DNA of 64,000 bases from assembly GCA_902602185.1 (NCBI GenBank), contig CACKPV010000002.1, positions 124,001 to 188,000 of the forward strand, given 5' to 3'. The position numbers were made by a program, and so were the translations under genes. The stretch comes from an uncultured SAR86 cluster bacterium. Its GTDB lineage: Bacteria; Pseudomonadota; Gammaproteobacteria; Magnimaribacterales; D2472. The notes beneath the pieces are model-generated. The model searched no databases and was not told the DNA's origin. It saw nothing but the letters and a program-made list of their open reading frames with translations. Of the stretch, positions 9,508 through 18,529 are shown piece by piece; position 1 is the stretch's first letter, and the number at the start of each line of letters is the position of its first letter.

Positions 9508-10262
9508 TCGATCGATCACATAGAAGAAAATTTGGACAAAACTACTTAGTTGATCCAATAATCATTCTTCGTATTCAAGAACTACTCAATCCGCAACCAT
9601 CTGATAACTTTTTTGAAATTGGACCAGGACAAGGTGCACTTACAGAATTTCTGGTCAACCAAGCTAGTCACCTTACTGCGATCGAAATAGATACCGATAA
9701 TATAAAGACTCTTGAAAAAAAATTTAACACTAAGAACTTTCAAGTGATCCATGCGGATATCATGCAAGTTGACTTACAAACCATTTTAGAAGAGGGACAT
9801 AGGATTGTTGGTAACTTACCCTATAACATTGCTTCCCAAATTATTTTACAGTTAAGCACTGTTGGACAATGCTGCAAAGATTTGCACTTCATGGTCCAAA
9901 AGGAAATGGGTGATGTGATGACAGCCTCTCCTAAAACTAAATCATGGAATAAATTTGCTGTCAAAGTACAGTGGTTTTTTGATACTGAAAAGATTTTAGA
10001 GGTTCCTCCAACAGCCTTTGATATAAAACCCAAAGTAGAATCGGTTATCGTGCGCTTAATCCCTAAATCTATCGATCTTTCTGAAAAAAAAAGAAAAAAA
10101 TTATTTAACCTTATTGACCAATCTTTTCATGCTAAACGTAAAACTATTGGAAATAATCTAAAATCTTTTAAGATTGATTGGTCCCTTCTCAATATTGATC
10201 AATCAATGCGAGCTGAAGAACTGTCACTTCAAGAATTCGAGGCTATTCTTAATCATGTCTAA
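9504..10262 (+). CDS. rsmA: 16S rRNA dimethyladenosine transferase RsmA/KsgA
   Basis: KsgA dimethylates two adjacent adenines near the 3' end of 16S rRNA using SAM, a late 30S maturation step. Seen are HRRKFGQNYLVD at the N terminus, the SAM motif FEIGPGQGALT, acidic motif II AIEID, HADIMQ, and the catalytic GNLPYNIASQI. A C-terminal helical domain follows. At 252 residues it is slightly short but complete. It overlaps pdxA by 4 bp and runs 8 bp into apaH. The apaG gene often found between them is missing. Confidence 0.95.
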   Translation: MIDRSHRRKFGQNYLVDPIIILRIQELLNPQPSDNFFEIGPGQGALTEFLVNQASHLTAIEIDTDNIKTLEKKFNTKNFQVIHADIMQVDLQTILEEGHRIVGNLPYNIASQIILQLSTVGQCCKDLHFMVQKEMGDVMTASPKTKSWNKFAVKVQWFFDTEKILEVPPTAFDIKPKVESVIVRLIPKSIDLSEKKRKKLFNLIDQSFHAKRKTIGNNLKSFKIDWSLLNIDQSMRAEELSLQEFEAILNHV

Positions 10263-11061
10263 GTATGTCATTGGTGACGTTCAGGGTTGTTACGATGAAT
10301 TAACGCTTCTTTTACAAAAGATAGAGTTTAACCCAGTAAACGACTCCCTTTATTTTCTTGGGGATCTTATTAACCGAGGTCCTAAATCATTAGAGGTCCT
10401 AAACTTTTGTTTACAGCATAGAGAATCTGTGACAACCATTTTAGGTAATCATGATATTTACTTGCTCTATTTAATCTCAAATAGGAAACAAAATTATGAT
10501 TTACAAGATGTTCTAAATGCTCCTAATCTTGATGCTATCTATCAATGGTTAATTACAAAACCGTTGTTATTAAAAGTCTCATGCGATCAAGGCAAAAATT
10601 TTTACCTGACACATGCGGGTGTCCCCCATATCTGGTCTTTAGAGGATGCCATGCATTACAATGCTGAGTTTATGATGGCAGCAACGCATGATGCTGAGAA
10701 AATGTTTCGCAATATGTGGGGGGATCTACCCTCCAAGTGGAACCCCAAGTTAAAGGGTTATAGTCGTTTGCGCACTATCATCAATTATTTTACTCGAATG
10801 CGCCTAGTGGATGATGAAGGAAATATGGACCTAAAAACAAAAACATTTAACCCAGAATCATCGTATAAGCCGTGGTTTACCTTCAACAGTCAGATTTTAC
10901 AAAATTCTGATACTAAAATACTGTTCGGTCATTGGGCTGCTTTAAAGGGAGCAACAAACCTTCAGAATATTATTGGGTTAGATACCGGGTGCGTTTGGGG
11001 CGGTACATTAAGCGCTATGCGTCTTGAAGATCACAAAATATTTCAGGTCGAGTCTCTATGA
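10255..11061 (+). CDS. apaH: Bis(5'-nucleosyl)-tetraphosphatase (symmetrical) ApaH
   Basis: ApaH hydrolyses diadenosine tetraphosphate to two ADP, and in E. coli it also removes Np4 caps from RNA. It is a calcineurin-like metallophosphatase with the full motif set: GDVQGCYDEL, FLGDLINRGP, GNHD, LTHAGVPH and FGHW, ending in GLDTGCVWGGTLSAMRL. The open frame extends further upstream, but the family start is the ATG at 10255 (MSKYVIGDVQG), which overlaps rsmA by 8 bp. The product is 268 residues. It overlaps cca by 4 bp. Confidence 0.95.
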   Translation: MSKYVIGDVQGCYDELTLLLQKIEFNPVNDSLYFLGDLINRGPKSLEVLNFCLQHRESVTTILGNHDIYLLYLISNRKQNYDLQDVLNAPNLDAIYQWLITKPLLLKVSCDQGKNFYLTHAGVPHIWSLEDAMHYNAEFMMAATHDAEKMFRNMWGDLPSKWNPKLKGYSRLRTIINYFTRMRLVDDEGNMDLKTKTFNPESSYKPWFTFNSQILQNSDTKILFGHWAALKGATNLQNIIGLDTGCVWGGTLSAMRLEDHKIFQVESL

Positions 11062-12077
11062 AGATTTATCAAGTTGGAGGCTCAATCCGAGATGAGTATT
11101 TAGGTATTACCTCTAAAGATAGAGATTGGGTGGTAGTGGGAAGCTCTCCAGAGGCCATGATTGCTGCAGGTTACAAACCAGTTGGAGAAGATTTCCCTGT
11201 ATTCTTGCATCCCGAGACTGCAGAAGAATATGCTCTTGCAAGAACGGAGAAAAAAATCGCACATGGCTATAAAGGCTTTGAATTTTATTGCAGTCCCGAC
11301 GTTACTCTCGAAGAAGATTTAATGCGACGTGATCTGACAGTCAATGCTATAGCTAGGGATCATGAGGGAAATATTTATGATCCCTTTAACGGTATTAAAG
11401 ATTTAAATAATAAGGTTTTGCGACATACTTCTAAGGCGTTTATCGAAGATCCATTGAGGGCCTTACGTCTGGCTAGGTTCAAATCACATGAAAAAATGTG
11501 TGATTTTTCGATTCATACAACTACCAAATCTCTTCTCCAATCGTTTGCCGATACAAATGAGTTGGCATATCTTTCGGCTGAGAGAGTTTGGCAAGAATTT
11601 ATAAAGGCTCTTTCCAGCCCTAAGAGTAATAATTTTCTTAAATTTATTTGGGAATATAATCTGCAGTCTCCCTGGTTCGAAGACCTAAGTTTTAATGAGC
11701 ATAATGAATCTGCAGATCCTTTTGTTAAATGGTTTGAACTCAATGCTTTAAATAATTTCTCTGAAATCACAGCTCTTCAAATCCCAAATAAATTTCAACA
11801 GATCGTTGATGTTGGTAAGAATTTATTGGCAATCGTGACCAGTACAAATGACGATAAACTGGTATCAAATATTAATGTACTCAATATACCTCGCAACTTC
11901 TCAATTATTGAGTTGTTGTTAACGTCAAATATTTTTGACTCTGATAGGGACTATTTGATCAAATTGAAAGATAATATTATGCAACAAGACTTTTCTGCTC
12001 TCGCAAACATCAAACATGATGAACTTGAGGCAAAGAAAAAAGATTTAGTATTACAGGCAATTAAAGGTATCAAATGA
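11058..12077 (+). CDS. cca: tRNA nucleotidyltransferase (CCA-adding), short form without HD domain
   Basis: This enzyme builds or repairs the 3' CCA of tRNAs. The N-terminal nucleotidyltransferase domain shows IYQVGGSIRDEYLG, KDRDWVVVG with the catalytic Asp pair, EEYALARTEKK, and DLMRRDLTVNAIAR followed by YDPFNGIKDL. DPLRALRLARF marks the template/neck helix. The protein is 339 residues, shorter than the 412 of E. coli Cca, because the C-terminal HD phosphohydrolase domain is not present. It should add CCA but lack 2',3'-cyclic phosphodiesterase activity. It overlaps apaH and folM by 4 bp each. The tRNA-Phe gene in this window encodes its own CCA, so repair is the likely main role. Confidence 0.92.
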   Translation: MKIYQVGGSIRDEYLGITSKDRDWVVVGSSPEAMIAAGYKPVGEDFPVFLHPETAEEYALARTEKKIAHGYKGFEFYCSPDVTLEEDLMRRDLTVNAIARDHEGNIYDPFNGIKDLNNKVLRHTSKAFIEDPLRALRLARFKSHEKMCDFSIHTTTKSLLQSFADTNELAYLSAERVWQEFIKALSSPKSNNFLKFIWEYNLQSPWFEDLSFNEHNESADPFVKWFELNALNNFSEITALQIPNKFQQIVDVGKNLLAIVTSTNDDKLVSNINVLNIPRNFSIIELLLTSNIFDSDRDYLIKLKDNIMQQDFSALANIKHDELEAKKKDLVLQAIKGIK

Positions 12078-12802
12078 ATAAAACAATATTGGTAACAGGG
12101 GCTGCAAAAAGAATTGGTAAAGAAATTGCTTTAACTTTTGCTGCGGAAGACTGGAATATTATTATCCATTGTCATAGCTCCACTGCAGACGCAGAAAAAC
12201 TTGCAGCCGAAATTAATACCAATAGAGAAAATCAGGCTAAGGTTGTGCAAGCTAATCTTGATAAAGATGACCATGTTGCCAGATTAATTGAGGATACCAA
12301 AAGTTGTTATGGACGATTAGATGCCATAGTAAATAATGCTTCGGCTTTTTACCCTACTCCCATTGGAAGCCTCTCTCAAGAAGATTGGGATCAACTCATC
12401 GGCAGTAATCTGAAGGGTCCACTCTTTTTAATCAATGGGTTAATTGATATGTTGAAAGAATCAAAAGGAGTAGTGATAAACATGACTGATATGAATGTCG
12501 ACAGAGGTTTGTCAAAATATGCTATTTATACCGCAGCAAAAGGTGGTTTATTAGCAGTGACAAAAGTCTTAGCTAGAGAATTAGCACCGATTATCAGAGT
12601 CAATGCTGTAGCTCCTGGAGCTATCCTTGAGCCTCCAAATACATCCTGGAGTGATGAAGTGAGGAATCGTATTTTAGCCAACATTCCTCTTGGACGATTG
12701 GGAACAGAAAAAGATATTGCGGGTGCTGTAAAATTTCTGGTAGATTCTCCTTATATTACAGGAGAAGTGATCAATGTTGATGGTGGCAGATCACTCTCAT
12801 GA
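12074..12802 (+). CDS. folM: Pteridine-reductase-type SDR (FolM-like dihydromonapterin reductase)
   Basis: This is an SDR whose N terminus TGAAKRIGKE and following HCHSS match pteridine reductases (PTR1/FolM), where an Arg replaces a Gly of the Rossmann motif and binds NADPH phosphate. VNNASAFYPTP, the catalytic YTAAKGG and the C-terminal VDGGRSLS are typical. FolM reduces dihydromonapterin or dihydrofolate. Nearby folK and folB support a pterin role. No dihydrofolate reductase gene is in the window, while thyA, which produces dihydrofolate, is at the far right. Overlaps with cca and the next gene are 4 bp each. Confidence 0.85.
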   Translation: MNKTILVTGAAKRIGKEIALTFAAEDWNIIIHCHSSTADAEKLAAEINTNRENQAKVVQANLDKDDHVARLIEDTKSCYGRLDAIVNNASAFYPTPIGSLSQEDWDQLIGSNLKGPLFLINGLIDMLKESKGVVINMTDMNVDRGLSKYAIYTAAKGGLLAVTKVLARELAPIIRVNAVAPGAILEPPNTSWSDEVRNRILANIPLGRLGTEKDIAGAVKFLVDSPYITGEVINVDGGRSLS

Positions 12803-13857
12803 GTGATGATTTTAAAATCAATGATGCAACTTACTCTGGTACCAAAGAAGTTGATCAAAACTTAAAATTTGATACCAATCTATTGCAAGATTGGATGCAT
12901 GAACACATCCCTAATTGTGAATCTATCAGTTCGGTTGAGCAATTTAAGGGAGGGCAATCAAATCCAACCTACAAAATCCTTACCAAAACTGATGCCTATG
13001 TCCTTCGGCGAAAACCTCCAGGAAAATTATTACCCAAAGCACATGCGGTAGATAGGGAATATAAGGTCATAAGTGCTTTAGAAGAAACTGATGTTCCTGT
13101 TCCAAAAACTTTCGGTCTCTGCGATGATCATGATGTTGTTGGTACCCCTTTTTTTATGATGGAATTTGTCGAAGGTAAAGTCTTTTGGGATCATCTTTTA
13201 CCTTCATGCTCGAAAACAGAAAGAGCACAAATCTACCGCGATAAGAATCGCGTCATAGCGGCTCTGCATGGTGTTGACTATAGTGCTGTGGGATTAGACG
13301 ATTTTGGTAAAACTGGAAATTATGTAGCTAGACAGGTAAATACGTGGACCAAACAATACCTAGCTTCAGAAACTGAAAATATTGAGGAAATGAATAAGCT
13401 CATCGAATGGTTGCCTGCAAATATTCCCGCAGATGATGCCACATCCATTGTGCATGGTGATTTCCGATTAGATAATATGATTTATTCTGATCAGAAGGTT
13501 GCAGGTGTTCTCGATTGGGAGTTGTCCACCTTAGGTCATCCAATAGCTGACTTTTGCTATCACTGCCTAACCTGGAGAACTTTACCTGATTTTTATGATC
13601 ACAAAAAGTTAGATGAACTTGGCATACCCACTGAAATTCAATATCGGGATATGTATTCAGAAACTACAGGTAAAGATCTCTCGCAAGATTGGGAATTTTA
13701 TATGGTTTATAGTCTATTTAAGGTAGCAGCCATTTGTCAGGGTATTCTCGGAAGAGTTCGTGATGGAACAGCTGCAAGCAAACATGCAGAAGAAAGAGGG
13801 CGAAATGTATTCCCGCTCTCAAAAGGAGCATGGTCAATAGTCGAAACTAACTTTTAG
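12799..13857 (+). CDS. Phosphotransferase family protein (ACAD10/ACAD11 kinase-domain-like)
   Basis: The 352-residue protein belongs to the aminoglycoside-phosphotransferase fold. An N-lobe block FKGGQSNPTYKI is followed by YVLRRKPPGKLLPKAHAVDR. The catalytic loop is IVHGDFRLDNMIY and the metal-binding segment is GVLDWELSTLGHPIADF. This motif set is typical of the kinase domain fused to acyl-CoA dehydrogenases in ACAD10/11, which phosphorylates 4-hydroxyacyl-CoAs in animals. In bacteria these proteins usually stand alone next to acyl-CoA dehydrogenases, but none is nearby here. The gene ends the long operon from lptD and overlaps folM by 4 bp. Its 3' end overlaps the convergent DUF6356 gene by 11 bp. 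Confidence 0.85.
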   Translation: MSDDFKINDATYSGTKEVDQNLKFDTNLLQDWMHEHIPNCESISSVEQFKGGQSNPTYKILTKTDAYVLRRKPPGKLLPKAHAVDREYKVISALEETDVPVPKTFGLCDDHDVVGTPFFMMEFVEGKVFWDHLLPSCSKTERAQIYRDKNRVIAALHGVDYSAVGLDDFGKTGNYVARQVNTWTKQYLASETENIEEMNKLIEWLPANIPADDATSIVHGDFRLDNMIYSDQKVAGVLDWELSTLGHPIADFCYHCLTWRTLPDFYDHKKLDELGIPTEIQYRDMYSETTGKDLSQDWEFYMVYSLFKVAAICQGILGRVRDGTAASKHAEERGRNVFPLSKGAWSIVETNF

Positions 13858-14077
13858 TGTCAATATCCCTATTTAAAGGATTAATATTTTTTTTGTACAG
13901 CTCATTTACAGTACTACTTCCAACTGTATCAAATAAAAAAGGGAAAATAGCATGTATCATTGCTCCAATCCCTCCTATGATCATGCGCAAACCATAAATC
14001 ATGGCGTCTTTGAGGTGCTGAAAATAAGATTTATTGATCGCTCTTAAATGAGCCGTAAAAAAATTCCCCCGTTTCAT
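13847..14077 (-). CDS. DUF6356 family small membrane protein
   Basis: This 76-residue protein matches the DUF6356 pattern as I know it. It has an N-terminal FTAHLRAINKSYFQHLKDA segment, a hydrophobic hairpin (GLRMIIGGIGAMIHAIFPFLF) and a TVGSSTVNELY tail. The family is small, membrane-associated and of unknown function. It is convergent with the phosphotransferase gene and overlaps it by 11 bp at the stops. folK lies upstream across a 37-bp gap. Confidence 0.7.
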   Translation of the reverse strand: MKRGNFFTAHLRAINKSYFQHLKDAMIYGLRMIIGGIGAMIHAIFPFLFDTVGSSTVNELYKKNINPLNRDIDTKS

Positions 14078-14114
14078 GTTTTATCATGATAACAAAAATT
14101 CAAACACACACCTA

Positions 14115-14489
14115 TTACAGCAGTTCTTTTAGGGGTTCTGAAACAAAAGCATATTCTTTTATTTCATGACTTTCGAAAACAATTTCATCCTTATTGATTT
14201 GCAAGACAATATCAATATCCAGTGTTCTTGCTGAAAATTTAGGAACATCTCTTTGTCTGCCAGAAGCGTCCTCTATAGCTTTCAGTTTTTGATTAAGTGC
14301 ATCAAAATCAAGATCTGAATCCCCTGCTAAAACAAGATTTAAAAAATCATCACCTTCAAAACCTTCGGCCGAAGTTTGATGTGTTGACGAAATAGCAATG
14401 TTGGTAAGAATCTTCTTAAGTTCGGCAATAGCAAAAGCAATATTTTCTTCTGCCTTAATGTTACTGCCAAGTGAGAGGTAATACTTCAT
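14115..14489 (-). CDS. folK: 2-amino-4-hydroxy-6-hydroxymethyldihydropteridine diphosphokinase
   Basis: FolK (HPPK) transfers pyrophosphate from ATP to 6-hydroxymethyl-dihydropterin in folate synthesis. Seen are YYLSLGSNI at the start, a FLNLVL block, AIEDASGRQRD, and the signature ARTLDIDIVL with the Mg-binding Asp pair. At 124 residues it is shorter than the roughly 160 of E. coli HPPK, mainly by trimming after the signature and in loops; the catalytic residues remain. It overlaps the folB stop by one base, so translation is probably coupled. Confidence 0.9.
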   Translation of the reverse strand: MKYYLSLGSNIKAEENIAFAIAELKKILTNIAISSTHQTSAEGFEGDDFLNLVLAGDSDLDFDALNQKLKAIEDASGRQRDVPKFSARTLDIDIVLQINKDEIVFESHEIKEYAFVSEPLKELL

Positions 14490-14836
14490 TATCTATGAAT
14501 GATTAATCCCACATCTTCAGCACCCCGCAGTGCACCTGGTTTGGAAACCCTTAGCTTGATTGATTCTACACCGAAATCTCTTTTAACTAATTCGGCAATA
14601 TTTTCAGCAAGAGTTTCTTGAAGATGGAATGATGACTCCTCGACAAACTTTATTACGGCCTTCGTAATGGCTTTATAGTCTGTGGTGTCTTTAATAGAGT
14701 CAGTTGCTGCTGCCTTTTTACAATCAAAAGGAAACTCCATATCAATACTAACCTCTTGTTTAACCTTGCGTTCCCAATCGAAGATTCCAATGATAGTTTC
14801 GATTCTTAAATCTTTTATGTAGATAATATCTTTCAT
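14489..14836 (-). CDS. folB: Dihydroneopterin aldolase FolB
   Basis: FolB cleaves dihydroneopterin to 6-hydroxymethyl-dihydropterin and glycolaldehyde, the step before FolK. At 115 residues it is full length. Visible are IYIKDLRIETIIGIFDWERK with the conserved Gly-Ile-x-x-x-E region, DTTDYKAI with the catalytic Tyr, SSFHLQETLAENIAE, and the C-terminal RVSKPGALRGAEDVG with its Lys. It lies between folK and tsaD; plsY, often found here in relatives, is absent. Confidence 0.93.
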   Translation of the reverse strand: MKDIIYIKDLRIETIIGIFDWERKVKQEVSIDMEFPFDCKKAAATDSIKDTTDYKAITKAVIKFVEESSFHLQETLAENIAELVKRDFGVESIKLRVSKPGALRGAEDVGLIIHR

Positions 14837-14839
14837 CAG

Positions 14840-15832
14840 TTAGATCATATTTAATGGCCATTTTGCTGTGGCAGAAGAATTATAGTCGTTTTTTCCAATA
14901 TCTTTTAATGACCCTAGGTATGCGATCATGGCTGCGTTGTCTGTGCAATGTTTGATTGGAGGATATAAGACTTTTACTCCAAGTGCTTCTTGTAAGGATG
15001 ACATGCGTTGCCGTAAGGTTTTATTTGCAGCAACCCCTCCTGCCAGCACGAGTGTTTCATTCCCAGTCTCAAGAAAGCTTTGCACTATCTTTTTTTCAAG
15101 AACATCAAAGGCTGCTTGTTGAAAACTTGCAGCAATATGAGGAATTTCTGCTGGCAAATCATTAATCTTTTGGACTTCATATAACACTGCAGTCTTTAAA
15201 CCACTGAAGCTCATATCTAGTGTGCCTGAGTGAAGCATGGGTCGGGGGAAAACATATTTCTTTGGATCTCCATCTAAAGCTTTTTGCTCAATCATAGGGC
15301 CTCCGGGATAGCCAAGATGCATAAGTTTGGCAACTTTATCAAATGCCTCTCCAATGGCGTCATCCAAAGATTGTCCAATTATCTTATAAGACTCGAATTT
15401 TTGAGCATCGATGATCAATGAATGTCCACCAGATACCAACAAACAGGTAAACGGAAAATCATGATCCTGAAAATCTAAAAAAGGAGCTAAAACATGAGCT
15501 TCCAAATGGTTGACAGGGATGAGTGGTTTATTTAAAGCTAAGGCAAGTCCCTGTGCAAAAGCCTCCCCTACAATGAGGGCACCTAATAAACCTGGCCCTG
15601 CAGTATAGGCAATTCTGTCTATTTGAGTGAGATCAAAATTATTGGTGCCCGTCGACAGTATTTCTAATAATTTGCGACAATGATCTCGGGAAGCTAATTC
15701 AGGAACAACTCCACCGAAATCGGCATGCAAATCTATTTGCGAATAAACTGCCTCATGCAGAAGTCCCTGTGTGCTATCGAATAAGGCAACAGCAGTCTCA
15801 TCACATGAAGTTTCAATACCTAAAGTAATCAT
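14840..15832 (-). CDS. tsaD: tRNA N6-threonylcarbamoyladenosine synthase subunit TsaD
   Basis: TsaD transfers threonylcarbamoyl from the TsaC product to A37 of ANN-decoding tRNAs, working with TsaB and Tsa[19 protein letters not shown] opens the ASKHA fold, HxxxH metal ligands lie in [10 protein letters not shown], and [21 protein letters not shown] and [13 protein letters not shown] follow. The frame continues upstream to a TTG at 15847, but the ATG at 15832 gives the standard N terminus, and 330 residues is usual. It is divergent from rpsU with about 50 bp between starts, the classic gammaproteobacterial arrangement. Confidence 0.95.
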   Translation of the reverse strand: MITLGIETSCDETAVALFDSTQGLLHEAVYSQIDLHADFGGVVPELASRDHCRKLLEILSTGTNNFDLTQIDRIAYTAGPGLLGALIVGEAFAQGLALALNKPLIPVNHLEAHVLAPFLDFQDHDFPFTCLLVSGGHSLIIDAQKFESYKIIGQSLDDAIGEAFDKVAKLMHLGYPGGPMIEQKALDGDPKKYVFPRPMLHSGTLDMSFSGLKTAVLYEVQKINDLPAEIPHIAASFQQAAFDVLEKKIVQSFLETGNETLVLAGGVAANKTLRQRMSSLQEALGVKVLYPPIKHCTDNAAMIAYLGSLKDIGKNDYNSSATAKWPLNMI

Positions 15833-15882
15833 CAATTTATTTTGCAAATATTATCAGAAAAGCATACACTACGGTGCTGATT

Positions 15883-16101
15883 ATGCCTTCAATAATAATT
15901 AAAGATACTGAACACTTCGATATTGGGCTTCGAAAGTTTAAACGTGCTTGTGAAAAAGCTGCAATTGTACCTGATATTCGTAAAAAAGAATTCTATGAAA
16001 AGCCTACGGAGATGCGAAAAAGAAAAATGGCTGCTGCCAAAAAAAGGGCACGCAAGACCAATCGCATGAATAACCCATCTCGTCGAAGATCATTCCGATA
16101 A
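15883..16101 (+). CDS. rpsU: 30S ribosomal protein S21
   Basis: bS21 is a small basic protein of the 30S platform next to the anti-Shine-Dalgarno sequence. [20 protein letters not shown] is slightly altered from the common IRVRENEPFDVALRRFKR, but [22 protein letters not shown] and the Arg/Lys-rich tail are typical. The ATG at 15883 is preferred over the GTG at 15874 because the family starts with MP. The product is 72 residues. yqeY begins 3 bp after the stop. dnaG and rpoD, usual partners of this macromolecular-synthesis operon, do not follow here. Confidence 0.95.
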   Translation: MPSIIIKDTEHFDIGLRKFKRACEKAAIVPDIRKKEFYEKPTEMRKRKMAAAKKRARKTNRMNNPSRRRSFR

Positions 16102-16104
16102 ACC

Positions 16105-16548
16105 TTGTCAATTCTGCAAGAAATAAATACAGATCTTAAGCAAGCAATGCGAGAACAAGATGTCTTAACACGAGACACTTTGAGGATGCTTGTTGCAGAA
16201 ATCAAACGTTATGAAATTGATAATAAAACATCTGCCAATGAAGAAGATATTCTTAAAATTATAAAAAAAATGTTAAAGCAAAGAAAAGATTCAATCGAAC
16301 AATTTACTGCTGGAAATCGTCAGGATTTAGCTGATAAGGAAAAAGCCGAAATAAAAGTAATAGATAAATACATGCCTGAACTAATGTCAGAGGACGCTAT
16401 CAAGGAAATTGTCACCAAAGTTATTGCAGACACCGGGGCAAATGGTCCGCAAGACATGGGTAAAGTTATGGGACAGATAAAATCTGCTCTATCTGGTCCA
16501 GCTGACATGGGTCTTGTGAGTAAATTAGTTAAAGAACAGCTTAGTTAA
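16105..16548 (+). CDS. yqeY: GatB/YqeY domain-containing protein
   Basis: This 147-residue YqeY homologue resembles the tRNA-binding tail domain of GatB amidotransferase. Landmarks are LKQAMREQDVLTRDTLRML, KMLKQRKDSIEQFTAGNRQD, IDKYMPELMSEDAI and the C-terminal GKVMGQIKSALSG. The role is unproven, though an involvement in tRNA amidation is often suggested. Translation starts at TTG 16105, three bases after the rpsU stop, with no strong ribosome-binding site. Coupling to rpsU is therefore likely. Confidence 0.9.
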   Translation: MSILQEINTDLKQAMREQDVLTRDTLRMLVAEIKRYEIDNKTSANEEDILKIIKKMLKQRKDSIEQFTAGNRQDLADKEKAEIKVIDKYMPELMSEDAIKEIVTKVIADTGANGPQDMGKVMGQIKSALSGPADMGLVSKLVKEQLS

Positions 16549-16572
16549 AACTTTAGGAGATATAATTGTTAT

Positions 16573-17280
16573 ATGCCTCGTTCAAGTAGTAGAGGGTTGG
16601 ATAACCTCAGATCATTATCCATTGAAACAGATGTCAATCTTCATGCTGAAGGGTCGGCACTGATCAAGTGGGGTAATACTCATGTGCTCTGTACCGTATC
16701 CATTGAACATGGTGTACCAAGATGGATGCGTAATTCTGAGAAAGGTTGGTTGACAGCTGAATATGGTATGTTGCCCCGATCCACTCATGAACGAATGGGA
16801 AGAGAAGCAGCTAGAGGTAAGCAATCAGGGCGAACCCAAGAAATACAAAGACTGATTGGTCGATCCTTGCGCCAAGCTGTAAATTTAAAATACCTTTGTG
16901 AAAAAACTATTCAAATTGACTGTGATGTCATTCAAGCAGATGGAGGAACAAGAACAGCATCAATTACCGGGGCTTGTGTAGCATTATTTTCTGCTATCAA
17001 AAATCATCACGATGACCAAAGAGCAATGCATCAATTAGTGAGTGCAGTCTCTTTAGGCATTAAAGATGATGAAATTTTAGTCGATCTTGATTATGAGGAG
17101 GATAGTGCAGCTGATACCGATCTAAACATTGTGATGACAGAAGATCAAAATATTATCGAAATCCAAGGTACTGCTGAACATGCTCCGTTTAGTGTTGACC
17201 AATTGCATACTATTGTAAGCAAAGCTAAAGTAGCTACCGATAAAATCATACGTATCCAAAAAGAAGCACTAAAATTATGA
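16573..17280 (+). CDS. rph: Ribonuclease PH
   Basis: RNase PH is a phosphorolytic 3'-5' exoribonuclease that trims tRNA precursors. The 235-residue sequence has PRSSSRGLDNLRSLSIET at the start, EYGMLPRSTHERMGREA with RNA- and phosphate-binding Arg residues, QEIQRLIGRSLR, DCDVIQADGGTRTASITG and the DLDYEEDSAADTDLN catalytic block. A good AGGAG lies at about 16556, 12 bases before the ATG. Its stop overlaps the pyrE start in an ATGA. The rph-pyrE pair is widely conserved. Confidence 0.95.
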   Translation: MPRSSSRGLDNLRSLSIETDVNLHAEGSALIKWGNTHVLCTVSIEHGVPRWMRNSEKGWLTAEYGMLPRSTHERMGREAARGKQSGRTQEIQRLIGRSLRQAVNLKYLCEKTIQIDCDVIQADGGTRTASITGACVALFSAIKNHHDDQRAMHQLVSAVSLGIKDDEILVDLDYEEDSAADTDLNIVMTEDQNIIEIQGTAEHAPFSVDQLHTIVSKAKVATDKIIRIQKEALKL

Positions 17281-17915
17281 AGTCTTATCAGGAAAAATTT
17301 ATTTCGATTGCTATCCAAAAACAAGCTCTGCAATTTGGTGATTTCACTCTCAAATCAGGACGTCAGAGCCCATATTTCTTCAATGCTGCAAATATGCTTG
17401 CTGCCAAAAGTATATTTGAGGTTGCCCAGTGTTATCTTGAGTGCATTGATGATAATGGTCTATCTTTTGACTGTATGTTTGGTCCTGCCTACAAAGGAAT
17501 TTTTCTTGGTTCGGCTATCGCAACTTTAATGGGCCAATCTGAAAGTACTATAAGTCTTGCCTTTAATCGGAAAGAGGTGAAAGATCATGGTGAGGGTGGC
17601 AATATCATCGGACACATTGAAGGTGATGTTTTAATTATTGATGATGTGCTATCTGCGGGCACGGCTGCAAAAGAAGCAATTAATACTGTAGAGCAATCAG
17701 GGACTCAACCAGCTAAATATGTATTGGTTGGCTTAGATCGTCAAGAGAAAGGTCAAGGCGAATTATCTGCCAGAACTGAACTTGAATCTCAGTTCGATAT
17801 TAAAGTACTCTCAATTATCAGCCTTGATACACTAATTGATTATATTGATTCTGATCGAACTTTGGATGCTTCTCTTTCAGCCATGAGAGACTATCGACAA
17901 GTCTGGGGGGCTTAA
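17277..17915 (+). CDS. pyrE: Orotate phosphoribosyltransferase
   Basis: PyrE makes orotidine 5'-phosphate from orotate and PRPP in pyrimidine synthesis. The sequence shows FTLKSGRQSPYFFNA, MFGPAYKGIFLG, AFNRKEVKDHGEGG with the catalytic-loop Lys/His, and the PRPP motif VLIIDDVLSAGTAAKEA. Length is 212. It overlaps rph by 4 bp, and its stop overlaps the ribE start by one base. pyrB lies nearby on the opposite strand. Confidence 0.95.
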   Translation: MKSYQEKFISIAIQKQALQFGDFTLKSGRQSPYFFNAANMLAAKSIFEVAQCYLECIDDNGLSFDCMFGPAYKGIFLGSAIATLMGQSESTISLAFNRKEVKDHGEGGNIIGHIEGDVLIIDDVLSAGTAAKEAINTVEQSGTQPAKYVLVGLDRQEKGQGELSARTELESQFDIKVLSIISLDTLIDYIDSDRTLDASLSAMRDYRQVWGA

Positions 17916-18529
17916 TGTTTACAGGCATAGTTGAAACTGTAGGAACAATCGAGAAACTAGAACAGCAAGATGACATATGGATACTTGAAATTGCTGTCGA
18001 TGCTGATTTCTCCAATGATCTAAAACAAGGTGCTAGTGTTTCTGTAAATGGTATTTGCTTAACTTTTATCGACACACCCTCAAACTTACTAAGGTTTGAT
18101 GTTGTCAAAGAGACCTATGATCGAACCAATCTTGCTTTCCTAAAAAGAGGTAATCTTGTGAATCTGGAACGCTCACTGAGTTTTGGTGATGAAATAGGTG
18201 GCCATTTAGTTTCTGGTCACATTCACTGTGTGGGGAAAGTTGTTAAACAACAGTGTAAAAATAATAGTACAGATCTGCTTATTGCTCTTGAAAACATTGA
18301 TACTTCTTACCTTTTTGAAAAAGGTTATATTGCAATTAACGGATGCAGTCTGACACTGGGTGAGATTGAAGGCAGCTCATTTTACTTACATTTAATTCCA
18401 GAGACATTAAATGTAACTAATCTATCTGAAGTATCTGAAGGTGATTATCTAAATATTGAGTTTGAACAAAGTACAGTCACAACAGTAGAAACTGTTAAAA
18501 AACTTCTAAAGTCAAACTACAATCTGTAA
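17915..18529 (+). CDS. ribE: Riboflavin synthase alpha subunit
   Basis: Riboflavin synthase dismutates two 6,7-dimethyl-8-ribityllumazines into riboflavin and a pyrimidine. The two tandem lumazine-binding barrels are clear. The first starts MFTGIVETVGTIEKLE and has SVNGICLTF; the second has HLVSGHIHCVGKVV and AINGCSLTLGEI. A C-terminal trimerisation helix follows. At 204 residues the length is normal. No FMN riboswitch precedes it; it is translated from a TAATG junction with pyrE. Confidence 0.95.
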   Translation: MFTGIVETVGTIEKLEQQDDIWILEIAVDADFSNDLKQGASVSVNGICLTFIDTPSNLLRFDVVKETYDRTNLAFLKRGNLVNLERSLSFGDEIGGHLVSGHIHCVGKVVKQQCKNNSTDLLIALENIDTSYLFEKGYIAINGCSLTLGEIEGSSFYLHLIPETLNVTNLSEVSEGDYLNIEFEQSTVTTVETVKKLLKSNYNL

